Of a stretch of DNA of 29,955 bases, positions 6,417 through 14,500 are shown one piece after another. The notes under the pieces were generated by a model that had not been told where the DNA came from, made no database searches, and worked only from the letters and a program-made list of their open reading frames with translations. The position numbers and the translations under genes are program-made. Numbering within the stretch: position 1 is the stretch's first letter; every line of letters starts with the position of its first letter. The DNA is from JALHNF01 sp031972295 (lineage in GTDB: Bacteria; Patescibacteriota; Minisyncoccia; Phycocordibacterales; UBA5272), in the NCBI GenBank assembly GCA_031972295.1, contig DALYEZ010000009.1, positions 1-29,955 of the forward strand. Reading direction: 5' to 3'.

Positions 6417-7874
6417 GTGAAACAGGTTGTATTTGCTGGTCTCGTAGGTCTTTGTTTCGGTATCATTTGTGCCGAGTGGCAAAATCTGTCGACTGTATTT
6501 TTGTATATTTGCCTTGTAATTTTTTGCGGACTTGCGGTAGTGCATTTTTTTGATCAAACAGTACGGACGTCTTCTTTCTGTACAGTTCTTATTTTTCTAT
6601 GCGCGAGTAGTATTGGATTACTGCGCGTACAGTATGCGTATGAAACTATTCCTCATTCGTTACCAGATGAACAAACAACGGGAACGCAAATAATTACGGT
6701 TAAAATTGTATCAGCCTTAGATGTGCGTGAGAGCTCGCTTCGATTTATTGCTGAACCTCTTTTTCCAGATTCAAGTTCGTATAACGGAGAGCATATCCCC
6801 AACATACGGATAACAACAGACAGATTTTCAGATGTTTCATACGGCGACATTATTACTGTTGAGGGAAAAATATCGAGTATTGTGTCGAACAATGAAACAT
6901 ATGCGCGAGCGGGGGAGGCGTTTATCCGAAAGGGTGTGTTGTATGAGATGAAATCTCCGCGGATCGATGTTCTTGGCCACACTGGTGGGACCGTATTGAA
7001 ACGATATGCGATTAAGGTTCATGATTTCATACAAGAAACAATTACTCGTTACATTGGGGAGCCAAGTGCTGGTTTTATAAATGGGATTTTAATTGGTGAA
7101 AAACATGGTCTCTCAAAAGAGTGGTATGACGCGTTCACGGCAATCGGACTTACGCACGTTATTGTTCTTTCAGGCTACAATCTTGCAGTCCTTTTTGCTT
7201 GGACACGCGCTCTGCTCAGACGGACTTCGTTTGTTGTGCAAAATACTTTTGGCGCACTGAGTGTTGTTACCCTTGTATTAGTCTCTGGTGCAGAAGCCCC
7301 CGCGGTGCGTGCCGGTATACTGGTACTTATTGTTGCTCTTTGTTCTGTGTTCTTGCGACAAAAAGATACCGCATACTTTTTGTCGGCTACTGTTTTATTG
7401 ATGCTTGTATGGAACCCATTCTATCTTTTATACGATGTTTCATTTCAGCTCAGTGTTGCTGCAACATATGGCTTGGTCTACATTGCTCCGGTTGTGGAAA
7501 CATACCTTAAGCGTTTTCCGAAAATTTTGGGTGAACTTGTTCGCGACACTACCGCAGCACAACTCGCAGTTCTTCCACTGCAACTTTTTTATTTCGGAAG
7601 TGTTTCCTCGATTTCTTTATTTGCAAATGTGGTTATTTTGCCATTCATCCCACTCCTTATGTTGTTAGGAACAGTCGTGTTGGCAACTTCCTTTATTCCA
7701 GGTGTTGCAATTGTTGTGGGAACAAGTACCGGCGTTATTGCAGATTTCGTACTTCTCCTAGTTAAAAAGATGAGTCTCATTGCAACTCCACTTCATTTTT
7801 CAATAGGTATACTAGGGTTAAGTGTTGTGTATATTTTTCTTATCCTTTTGATTCAGAAATATAAAAAAGTATGA
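6417..7874 (+). CDS. comEC: ComEC/Rec2-type DNA uptake channel, membrane part
   Basis: A 485-residue polytopic membrane protein. N-terminal membrane helices (about 1-75) precede a soluble DUF4131-like OB region (about 85-170). Then comes the Competence domain, marked by GFINGILIGEKHGL and the segment THVIVLSGYNLAVLF, followed by 6-8 hydrophobic helices. ComEC carries single-stranded DNA across the inner membrane during transformation. The usual C-terminal metallo-beta-lactamase domain is not fused but encoded by the next gene. The start is a GTG at 6417, one base after rnhA; no Shine-Dalgarno sequence is seen. The end overlaps the next gene by 4 nt (ATGA), which implies coupled translation. 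Confidence 0.92.
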   Translation: MKQVVFAGLVGLCFGIICAEWQNLSTVFLYICLVIFCGLAVVHFFDQTVRTSSFCTVLIFLCASSIGLLRVQYAYETIPHSLPDEQTTGTQIITVKIVSALDVRESSLRFIAEPLFPDSSSYNGEHIPNIRITTDRFSDVSYGDIITVEGKISSIVSNNETYARAGEAFIRKGVLYEMKSPRIDVLGHTGGTVLKRYAIKVHDFIQETITRYIGEPSAGFINGILIGEKHGLSKEWYDAFTAIGLTHVIVLSGYNLAVLFAWTRALLRRTSFVVQNTFGALSVVTLVLVSGAEAPAVRAGILVLIVALCSVFLRQKDTAYFLSATVLLMLVWNPFYLLYDVSFQLSVAATYGLVYIAPVVETYLKRFPKILGELVRDTTAAQLAVLPLQLFYFGSVSSISLFANVVILPFIPLLMLLGTVVLATSFIPGVAIVVGTSTGVIADFVLLLVKKMSLIATPLHFSIGILGLSVVYIFLILLIQKYKKV

Positions 7875-8746
7875 AAAAAATATTTGTACCAATTTTATTT
7901 ATTGCTCTTGCGGTAAGCTCGGTGTATGTAGTGCGTGAGGCGTCTGTTCCCGATGACCTTCGAGTCTCTTTTCTTGACGTAGGACAAGGAGATGCAATTT
8001 TTATACAAAGTCCAAGTGGTGTCCAGGTACTTATTGATGGAGGTAAAGACGCATCTATACTAGAGGAACTTCACAAAGTGATGCCTTTGTTTGATAGATC
8101 TATTGATGTTATTGTCGCCACGCACCCAGACGCAGATCATATCAGTGGACTTATTGATGTTGTAAAAAAGTTTCATGTCGGAGCGTTTCTTGAATCGGGT
8201 GCACAAAATGAAAATGGAGTTCAAGATGCACTTGAACGTACACTAGCTCAGAAAAGTATTCAAAGGAAAATTGCAAAACGCGGCGAAGTATATAATCTCG
8301 GGTCAGGTATTTTGCTGACCGTTTTGTATCCCTATAAAGATGTCTCTAAGGAAGAGTCTAATGCAGGGTCACTTATCATGAGACTTTCATACGGAGAGGA
8401 TTCTTTTTTGCTCACCGGTGACGCGCCTGTCTCATCAGAACTTGTTCTTGTGGGGACTGACAGTACACACCTACAGTCATCTGTTCTTAAGTTTGGACAT
8501 CACGGGTCAGACACATCAACAAGTATTTCTTTTTTACAAAATGTTCGGCCACTGTATGGAATTGTCAGTGCGGGAAAAAATAACTCGTATCATCATCCAC
8601 ATGAAGATGTACTTGAGCGTGCAAAAAGATTTAATATTCAAGTGCTATCAACAATAGAATTAGGAACTATAACATTCTCCACAAACGGAAGAGGGATAAA
8701 GGCTTTAAATCTTCCGGAGGATTTTCAAGGAGAGAAGTCTGAATAG
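7871..8746 (+). CDS. ComEC-type metallo-beta-lactamase domain protein
   Basis: A 291-residue protein with an N-terminal membrane anchor or signal (about 5-22) and a metallo-beta-lactamase fold. It shows FLDVGQGDAIFI (about 34-45), LIDGG, the metal motif THPDADH (H85, D87, D89, H90), LLTGD and KFGHHGS. This is the domain that normally forms the C-terminus of ComEC, where it is thought to degrade the non-transported DNA strand. As a separate exported protein it would act outside the membrane beside the channel. It overlaps comEC by 4 nt. Its last 80 bp overlap the end of the convergent coiled-coil gene. Confidence 0.93.
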   Translation: MKKIFVPILFIALAVSSVYVVREASVPDDLRVSFLDVGQGDAIFIQSPSGVQVLIDGGKDASILEELHKVMPLFDRSIDVIVATHPDADHISGLIDVVKKFHVGAFLESGAQNENGVQDALERTLAQKSIQRKIAKRGEVYNLGSGILLTVLYPYKDVSKEESNAGSLIMRLSYGEDSFLLTGDAPVSSELVLVGTDSTHLQSSVLKFGHHGSDTSTSISFLQNVRPLYGIVSAGKNNSYHHPHEDVLERAKRFNIQVLSTIELGTITFSTNGRGIKALNLPEDFQGEKSE

Positions 8747-9398
8747 ATTTTAGTACAAGGTTTAAAGATGTGTCGCTTTCATCAAGTGCAAGTGAAAGCG
8801 ATGCGTAAAGAGAATCAATTCCTTGAAGAATCCGCTTTGAATTTTTTTCTGCGTCAAGAACGCGTTTCTGTGCGGCTTTTAAGTCTCGCTCAAAGATATC
8901 TTGATCGTAGTTAGATTTTTTACATGAAACGAGAGCTTTGTCGTATAGTTGAACAACGCTTGCCTCATACTGCTCAACAACATTTTTGATAACTTTTGTT
9001 TTCTCATCAAGTGTTTTATCTACACCAGAAGAAAATGTAGTAAGTGAATCTTCGGTATTTTTTGTGTATAGAGAAATATTTTCAGAGATTGTTGCTACAG
9101 TGTTTTGTATTGTTTCTGATTGGTCAGGGAGTGCCTGTAAGTCATTAAGAATAGTTTCCAGTTCAAGTACTCGTGCCTCCGTTTTCTCTTGAATGTGCGC
9201 CACTTTATCGGCTTGTTTTTCTTTGACTGCTTTTAATGAAACAGCATCTTGTTCAAAAATCTTCGCCTTCGCAGTTTCCAATCGCTTGAGCTGGTTTATT
9301 TTTCCTTTCTCTAAATCAAGACATGTTTCTGCTGAAACGCTTTGTACACCAAAAGCGAAAATGAGGGCGAAGGTAAGAATTTTCAGTGTCGTTTTCAT
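8667..9398 (-). CDS. Exported coiled-coil protein of unknown function
   Basis: A 243-residue product with a signal peptide (about 1-23, cleavage near VSA/ET). A long helical, heptad-like region follows from about residue 30 to 215, rich in E, K, Q, L and A, with two cysteines (C26 and one in ALVSCKKSN). No catalytic motif is visible. It is the third gene of the sigma-factor operon, 5 nt after the putative anti-sigma gene, so it is either a target of that system or part of its sensing arm (inference). The last 26 codons lie antisense to the end of the metallo-beta-lactamase gene. I see no terminator here. Confidence 0.8.
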   Translation of the reverse strand: MKTTLKILTFALIFAFGVQSVSAETCLDLEKGKINQLKRLETAKAKIFEQDAVSLKAVKEKQADKVAHIQEKTEARVLELETILNDLQALPDQSETIQNTVATISENISLYTKNTEDSLTTFSSGVDKTLDEKTKVIKNVVEQYEASVVQLYDKALVSCKKSNYDQDIFERDLKAAQKRVLDAEKNSKRILQGIDSLYASLSLALDESDTSLNLVLKSIQTSLLENPPEDLKPLSLFRLWRML

Positions 9399-9403
9399 AA
9401 GTA

Positions 9404-9877
9404 TTATTGAAATAAATCTTGCAAAGAAGTTTCTACATTTAACGACTCAGTGAAAGACTCATCAGCTTGTGTTCGAGAAGTTGCCTTAGATTGAGCATCT
9501 ATTTTTGCAAGAATCTGACGGTCTTCTTTAACCTCAACACTACGAGCATCAGAAGAAAGTGAAGAAAATGTAGCTAGTTCAGGATTAGCAGATGGTGCAG
9601 TTTTGAGTGCCACTGTTCCTGTAGGAAGTGGATTATTTTGAGATGTCAGAATCATGACAAGTGCAAGAGCGGATGCAAAAACACTTCCGAAAAGAGGCAT
9701 ATAGTATTTTGACTTTACGGATCGTGCTAGAGGAGAAGGCTTTGCGGATGCAAGTGCGTGTTTTGTGTACCAGGTATGAGCGTCAGTGTATGAAGGATTA
9801 ATAGAACGAAATGCCGAAATAACCGCAACAATAAGCGCGTGATCTTTGGTTTGGGGTTCTTGGTGGTTATATTTCAT
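9404..9877 (-). CDS. Single-pass membrane protein, putative anti-sigma factor
   Basis: A 157-residue protein. A cytoplasmic N-terminal part (about 1-58) contains HALIVAVISAFRSINPSY, which could be a short helical binding segment. One membrane helix follows (about 60-80, PLFGSVFASALALVMIL), then an outer Ser/Thr/Ala-rich tail. It overlaps the ECF sigma gene by 11 nt. This arrangement (sigma gene followed by a single-pass membrane protein) is what is expected of an anti-sigma factor. No zinc anti-sigma motif (HxxxCxxC) is present, so the call rests on gene order and topology only. Confidence 0.6.
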   Translation of the reverse strand: MKYNHQEPQTKDHALIVAVISAFRSINPSYTDAHTWYTKHALASAKPSPLARSVKSKYYMPLFGSVFASALALVMILTSQNNPLPTGTVALKTAPSANPELATFSSLSSDARSVEVKEDRQILAKIDAQSKATSRTQADESFTESLNVETSLQDLFQ

Positions 9878-10442
9878 AGTCTATACCTTTATTTTTTAAG
9901 CTTACTCGGAGCTTTTCAAGGGCCCTTGAAAATGCTTTTCGAACAGAGACATCTGATTTTTCAAGCATTTCTGCAATTTCTGCATGAGAAAGGTTTTCTA
10001 GAAGTCTGAAAGTTAAGAGGTCTTTCTCTTCATCTTCGAATTCTTCGAGGCTTTCAAGAATAGAAACATAGAGTAATTGATTTTCTACAGTCTTCTCTGT
10101 ATTTTCTTCAGAAATGAATGTTCCCCAGAGCTCATCAGGCACTGTTTCTGCCTGTTTTTTACGTTTCTCATCTATGAGCGTGTTTCGTGCGACCGTAAAA
10201 AGGTATTGAAGGGGTGAGGAAACCGTCTCTTCGATTTTCTGAATATGTTGAAAAACTTTTGAAAATGTTATTTGAGCACAATCTTCTGCTGTTTCCTTGT
10301 GTTTAAGTCGAATGAGCAAATACCGATACACAGGAGTATAGAGTTCACTAAAAAACTCATTGAATGCAATGGTTTCTCCGGATTTTGCTCGAGAAAGCAA
10401 TTCCCAAAGATATTCGTTACGTTGTACATTATCTCCCGTCAC
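9867..10442 (-). CDS. ECF-type sigma-70 family RNA polymerase sigma factor
   Basis: A 191-residue protein with region 2 (AFNEFFSELYTPVYRYLL, then AEDCAQITFSKVFQ and a PLQYLFTVARNTLID stretch) and region 4 (LLTFRLLENLSHAEIAEMLEKS followed by the recognition helix VSVRKAFSRALEKLR). It lacks regions 1 and 3, as expected for the extracytoplasmic-function group, which redirects RNA polymerase to stress or envelope genes. The start is a GTG at 10442; no in-frame ATG lies nearby. It sits 40 nt after rpmB, with a possible own promoter in between, and overlaps the putative anti-sigma gene. Confidence 0.92.
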   Translation of the reverse strand: MTGDNVQRNEYLWELLSRAKSGETIAFNEFFSELYTPVYRYLLIRLKHKETAEDCAQITFSKVFQHIQKIEETVSSPLQYLFTVARNTLIDEKRKKQAETVPDELWGTFISEENTEKTVENQLLYVSILESLEEFEDEEKDLLTFRLLENLSHAEIAEMLEKSDVSVRKAFSRALEKLRVSLKNKGIDYEI

Positions 10443-10456
10443 AGATTATAACGAGA

Positions 10457-10485
10457 AGTATACCGCGATGTGACAAAAATGCCTA
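10457..10485 (-). promoter_or_regulatory. Possible promoter of the sigma-factor operon
   Basis: Minus-strand -35 TAGGCA (10485-10480, overlapping the rpmB stop), 17-nt spacer, -10 TATACT (10462-10457). The predicted leader is about 8 nt. A second -10-like TATAAT at 10450-10445 lies too close to the GTG to serve this start. Confidence 0.4.
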
Positions 10486-10686
10486 CGCCGCAAGCTCGAG
10501 ATGTTTTTTCGCCTTGATACAACGTGTACAGATTTTGATTCGAGATGCACCAGGAACTTGAGCCCATTGAAGATTAGGGTAACGACGTTTCGCGCCAGTC
10601 GGGGTAAACTTAGTAGCACGCACGCGGTTTGAGTATCCGCCTGCCACTTGGGTGCCTTTTTCACAAAGAATACATGTGCTTGCCAT
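10483..10686 (-). CDS. rpmB: 50S ribosomal protein L28 (bL28)
   Basis: A 67-residue ribosomal protein of the large subunit. It begins ASTCILCEKGTQVAGGYSN and continues with NRVRATKF and RRYPNLQW, all typical of L28. Two CxxC pairs (C5/C8 and C53/C56) mark the zinc-binding form. The ATG at 10686 is well supported by the family N-terminus. It is not with the main ribosomal cluster but heads a minus-strand group with the ECF sigma-factor genes, 40 nt upstream of them. Length is normal for short L28 forms. Confidence 0.95.
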   Translation of the reverse strand: MASTCILCEKGTQVAGGYSNRVRATKFTPTGAKRRYPNLQWAQVPGASRIKICTRCIKAKKHLELAA

Positions 10687-10766
10687 AGGTTTTTTGATTT
10701 CACAATGGTATCATAAGGTTTGACCAATTGCAAGAATAATAGTGCAAAAGAGCCTAATTTTGTTTC

Positions 10767-11378
10767 ATGGAACCTATCCAAGTTATTTCAATCGTTATTT
10801 TGATACTTTCTATTGTCGCGCATGAGATTTCTCATGGGTATGCAGCGCTTGTTTGTGGTGATCCGACAGCAAAAATTGCAGGAAGACTTACCCCAAATCC
10901 ACTAAAACATCTTGATTTTATTGGGTCTTTTGTTGTTCCTGTCATATTTTTTCTTACTTCTGGCGGAATTGCTGGCTGGGCAAAGCCTGTTCCTTATAAT
11001 CCGTATATGCTACAAGGACGTTTCGCAGAACTCTTTGTTGCATCCGCTGGAATATTAATGAATATTACGATCGCTCTTATTTTTGGTGTTATTTATAAAT
11101 TTTTACCATTAGAGCTTGGTATGAATGGGTATAGTGATGTTATTTTGACAATTATCTATATAAATATAGGTCTTTTTGTCTTTAATCTTCTTCCGTTCCC
11201 TCCTTTCGATGGTTTACGGATTGTGACAAGTTTTTTGCAGGGGTTTGGGGTTTCACGTACAAAGTTTTTATTTTTTGAAAACCCAATGTGGATTTTTGTT
11301 TCACTTATAATTGCTTTCAATATTTGGCCTGTGATTGCTCCTTTAGTACAGTTTATTTTTAAGTTGATTGTTTTCTAA
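10767..11378 (+). CDS. Site-2 protease family (M50) intramembrane metalloprotease
   Basis: A 203-residue membrane protein with zinc motif HEISH (H19, E20, H23) in the first membrane helix and the second motif NLLPFPPFDG (about 139-148), where the Asp is the third ligand. It has about five hydrophobic helices and no PDZ domain, which fits the short M50B group (YwhC/Rip-like). Such proteases cut membrane-embedded substrates, including anti-sigma factors. It lies divergent to rpmB and the sigma operon, so cleavage of the neighbouring putative anti-sigma factor is possible, but that is inference from position only. Confidence 0.92.
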   Translation: MEPIQVISIVILILSIVAHEISHGYAALVCGDPTAKIAGRLTPNPLKHLDFIGSFVVPVIFFLTSGGIAGWAKPVPYNPYMLQGRFAELFVASAGILMNITIALIFGVIYKFLPLELGMNGYSDVILTIIYINIGLFVFNLLPFPPFDGLRIVTSFLQGFGVSRTKFLFFENPMWIFVSLIIAFNIWPVIAPLVQFIFKLIVF

Positions 11379-11401
11379 GTAGTAAGGCTTACTTATCCAC
11401 A

Positions 11402-11436
11402 TCTAATAAAAGACAGTATTGTTGTCTTTTATTAGA
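11402..11436. terminator. Perfect 14-bp inverted repeat, possible terminator
   Basis: TCTAATAAAAGACA (11402-11415) and its exact reverse complement (11423-11436) flank a 7-nt loop. It follows the protease gene and could end its transcript, with TCTTTTATTAGA as the U-rich arm, but the stem is AT-rich. It overlaps the -35 of the promoter for the giant gene, and a perfect DnaA-box 9-mer TTATCCACA (11393-11401) abuts it, so it could also be an operator. Confidence 0.45.
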
Positions 11437-11450
11437 ACCTTATATATAAT
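11422..11450 (+). promoter_or_regulatory. Promoter of the giant surface-protein gene
   Basis: -35 TTGTCT (11422-11427), spacer of 17 nt, -10 TATAAT (11445-11450). The predicted leader is about 115 nt (from about 11457 to the ATG at 11572), long for this window. I see no gene in 11379-11571 and no clear ribosome binding site; a TTGACA at 11556-11561 has no matching -10 before the start codon. Confidence 0.6.
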
Positions 11451-11571
11451 GGTTAAATGGTCAATTCCTGTTCTTCTCTGATACTTTCAAGTTACCCAGT
11501 TTTTTCTTTTTCGCACATGATTTCTGAGTCCATGGTTTGTAAAAAGTCTCTTCTATTGACATAACTAATTC

Positions 11572-14500
11572 ATGAGGCATTTGCTTTTTTCAATCCTCAT
11601 ATTTGCAAGCCTTACTTCTTCAGTGAGCGCACTTGAGTCTGGAAGAATGTCGCTTCTTGACAGCGTCGCTTTTCGATTTTATTGTCGAATGGGAATAGTT
11701 TTTAGTCAGGATATAAAAAGGTGTGCCCTTGATGAGACAGAAAAATTTAATTTTAGCAACGCAGCAAACAGTCGGACACTTGCATCTCTCGGCGTCTCTC
11801 AACCGGTGTTACCTATTCAAGTTGTTCAGCAGGTAGTTCAAAAAATTATTGAAAAACCTGTCGAGACAATTACGTATCTTCAGGGCCCCGCTGGTCCTCA
11901 AGGAGAAAAAGGGGACGCTGGACTTCCGGGTGCTTCAGGTCGAGATATAACTTCTGGACTTGGTACATTGCCAATTTGGCTTGGGCTTGGAACAACTGGT
12001 GGAAGTACGGGTGTTGGAGCGACTGGTCCTGCCGGCCCCGCAGGCGCTGATGGTACAAGTACTACGGTATATTCAATAGCTACTTCAACGGAAGATATTA
12101 CTGCTACAGGAACAATAACAACACTTGATTTTGTTGCAACAAATGCAACATCAACAAATTTTTTCTCTTCAGTTGTGAGATCTCTCTCGGGATTTTTTAC
12201 AGACCTTTTTGCAGACAATGCAACAACAACAAACCTTGCCGTTACAGGAAATCTTTCTCTTCCTAATAATTCTATTTCGAATGCAAGTTTAGTAAATGCT
12301 GCATTCACACTTGCTACGAGTACAGGTATCGTTGGCGGTGGAACTGTATCGTTGGGCGGCACAACAACCATTGGACTTTCAAGTACAGGGGTTGCGGCAG
12401 GTACATATGGAAACACTTCAGAGGTTCCGGTCATTACTATTGATGCGCAAGGTCGAATCACCATTGCAACCACAACAACAATTACATCCGCGACGACTAA
12501 CTCTGCAACAACGTCAGGAAATATTTTAACTTCAACCGTAAATAGTATTGTTGCAACAACAAGTCTCATTACATCAAACGTTGCTACTTCATCTGCAAAT
12601 ATTTTAACAACAATCGTAAATGGGATTACTTCAACCGTTGCAAACATTGTTAATTCATTTACACAGAGTCTTTCAAATAATATTCTTACAACTACCATTA
12701 ACGGCGTCTCTGCAACGACAACAATTATAAGTGACAATACAATTAGTTTTGCAACATCAACGAGCGTCATTACTTCAACTGTTAACGGGGTGACTTCATC
12801 AACGTCACTAGCTAGTTTTTTTGCCTCCTCAACAACAAACCTCGCCACAACTTCAGGCAACATAATCACTTCAACCGTAAACGGTGNNNNNNNNNNNNNN
12901 NNNNNNNNNNNNNNNNNNNNNNNNNNNNNNNNNNNNNNNNNNNNNNNNNNNNNNNNNNNNNNNNNNNNNNNNNNNNNNNNNNNNNNAAACGTAAACGGCG
13001 TGTCTTCAAACACCGCGGCAGTCAACTCAAATGATCTTTCATTTGCAACTTCAACAGGAATTCTTACGAGTAATGTGAATGGAGTTGCAACATCAACGAC
13101 GCTATCCCTCGCGAACCTTCCAGGATTAATTAATCTCACATCGCAAGTAAGTGGTGTTTTGCCAGTTATAAATGGCGGCACAGGCACATCTACTGCTCCG
13201 ACACTTGGGCAGATACTTGTTGGTGATGGCTTAGGTGGGTATGGTTTTATGGCAACATCATCTCTTGGAGCGCTAACTCCTCCAGCTGGATCAAATACAC
13301 AACTTCAATTTAATGATAGTGGTGCATTTGGTGCGACATCGACATTAGTGTGGGACAATTCAGCAGCCGGAAGATTAGGAATTGGTACTACAAGTCCGAT
13401 GTCAGTATTTGCAATTAATAATCGTCGACCAATAGTGACGCTTCGAGATAACTTTAGTACTCAGACTTGGCAGATGCGTGTAGGTGGACCAGTACTTGGA
13501 AATACTGATTTTGATATTTTTAGTTTGACTACAAATCAAGTTGCTCTCAGTGTTAAAACTGATGGTAATATTGCAATCGGATCAAGTACTATCCCTGCAA
13601 ACAATAGTCGCTTGTTTATTTATGGTGGTGGTAATGGTGCAAATATTGATGTTCGTGGTGATCCAGGAGTAAGTGATCAGGCAGTAATTGAGCTTGAGGG
13701 TTCTGATTATGATTCAACGCCAAATTCCGTTCGCCTTCAATATTTCGGACCAAATGGAATTGGTTCAACGGCTGGATTTACACATCAAAAATTAGGAATA
13801 CTCGCTTTCCAAGGTGCTACGAACGCGCTTATTGGAACAATCGATACAAAACCACTTATTTTTATTGCTGATTTTGCTGAACGAATGCGACTCACTGAGA
13901 CCGGCAGCCTCGGCATCGGCACCACCACCCCTGCAGCCACTCTTGGTATCGCAGGCAACATCTTTGCATCTTCTACCGCAACATCAACATTCCAAGGTAG
14001 TGGTATTAACCTCACTAGTGGTGGCTGCTTCGCAATCAACGGAGTCTGTGTAGGTGCAGGTGGTTCAGGAATTTCATCATTAAATACTCTTACTGCTTCA
14101 ACTCAAACCTTTGCTACAACAACAGACACAAACATCACGATGAGCATCGTTTCATCTGGCTCAACACACACGTTCACTCCAGGCTTCACAGGAACTTTGG
14201 CTGACGCTCGAGTTGCCGACAATCTCACTATCTCAGGTGGAACAATTGAAAATACACCAATTGGAGCCGCAACTCCTTCAACTGCAGTGTTTACGAATGC
14301 GACGACGACGAATTTAAACATTATTTCACAACTGACACTTAATGGACTTTTTGGTACTGCAGGGCAAGCACTTGTATCAAATGGAACAAGTTCATCACCG
14401 ACATGGCAAGATGTTGTTGGTGGAGGCGGTTCATTACAAAGTGCATACGACACTGGTGCCACAATAGAAACAACTGCCGGAACGCCTGTAGTTATTACTG

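Noticed and set aside
10446..10781. Minus-strand frame of 111 codons overlapping rpmB
   Set aside because: The overlapping L28 frame is unmistakable and explains the region.
11556..11561. Perfect TTGACA just before the giant gene
   Set aside because: It lies only 10 nt before the start codon of a gene with a clear signal peptide, and no -10 is found at the right distance; the upstream promoter fits better.
12527..13110. Repeat array considered as a CRISPR
   Set aside because: Units are degenerate, coding in one frame, and lack identical direct repeats with unique spacers.
11898..13187. Long minus-strand frame of about 429 codons opposite the giant gene
   Set aside because: It crosses the N gap and is a by-product of the Thr/Ser-rich repeats, giving a Val-rich low-complexity shadow with no domain signature.
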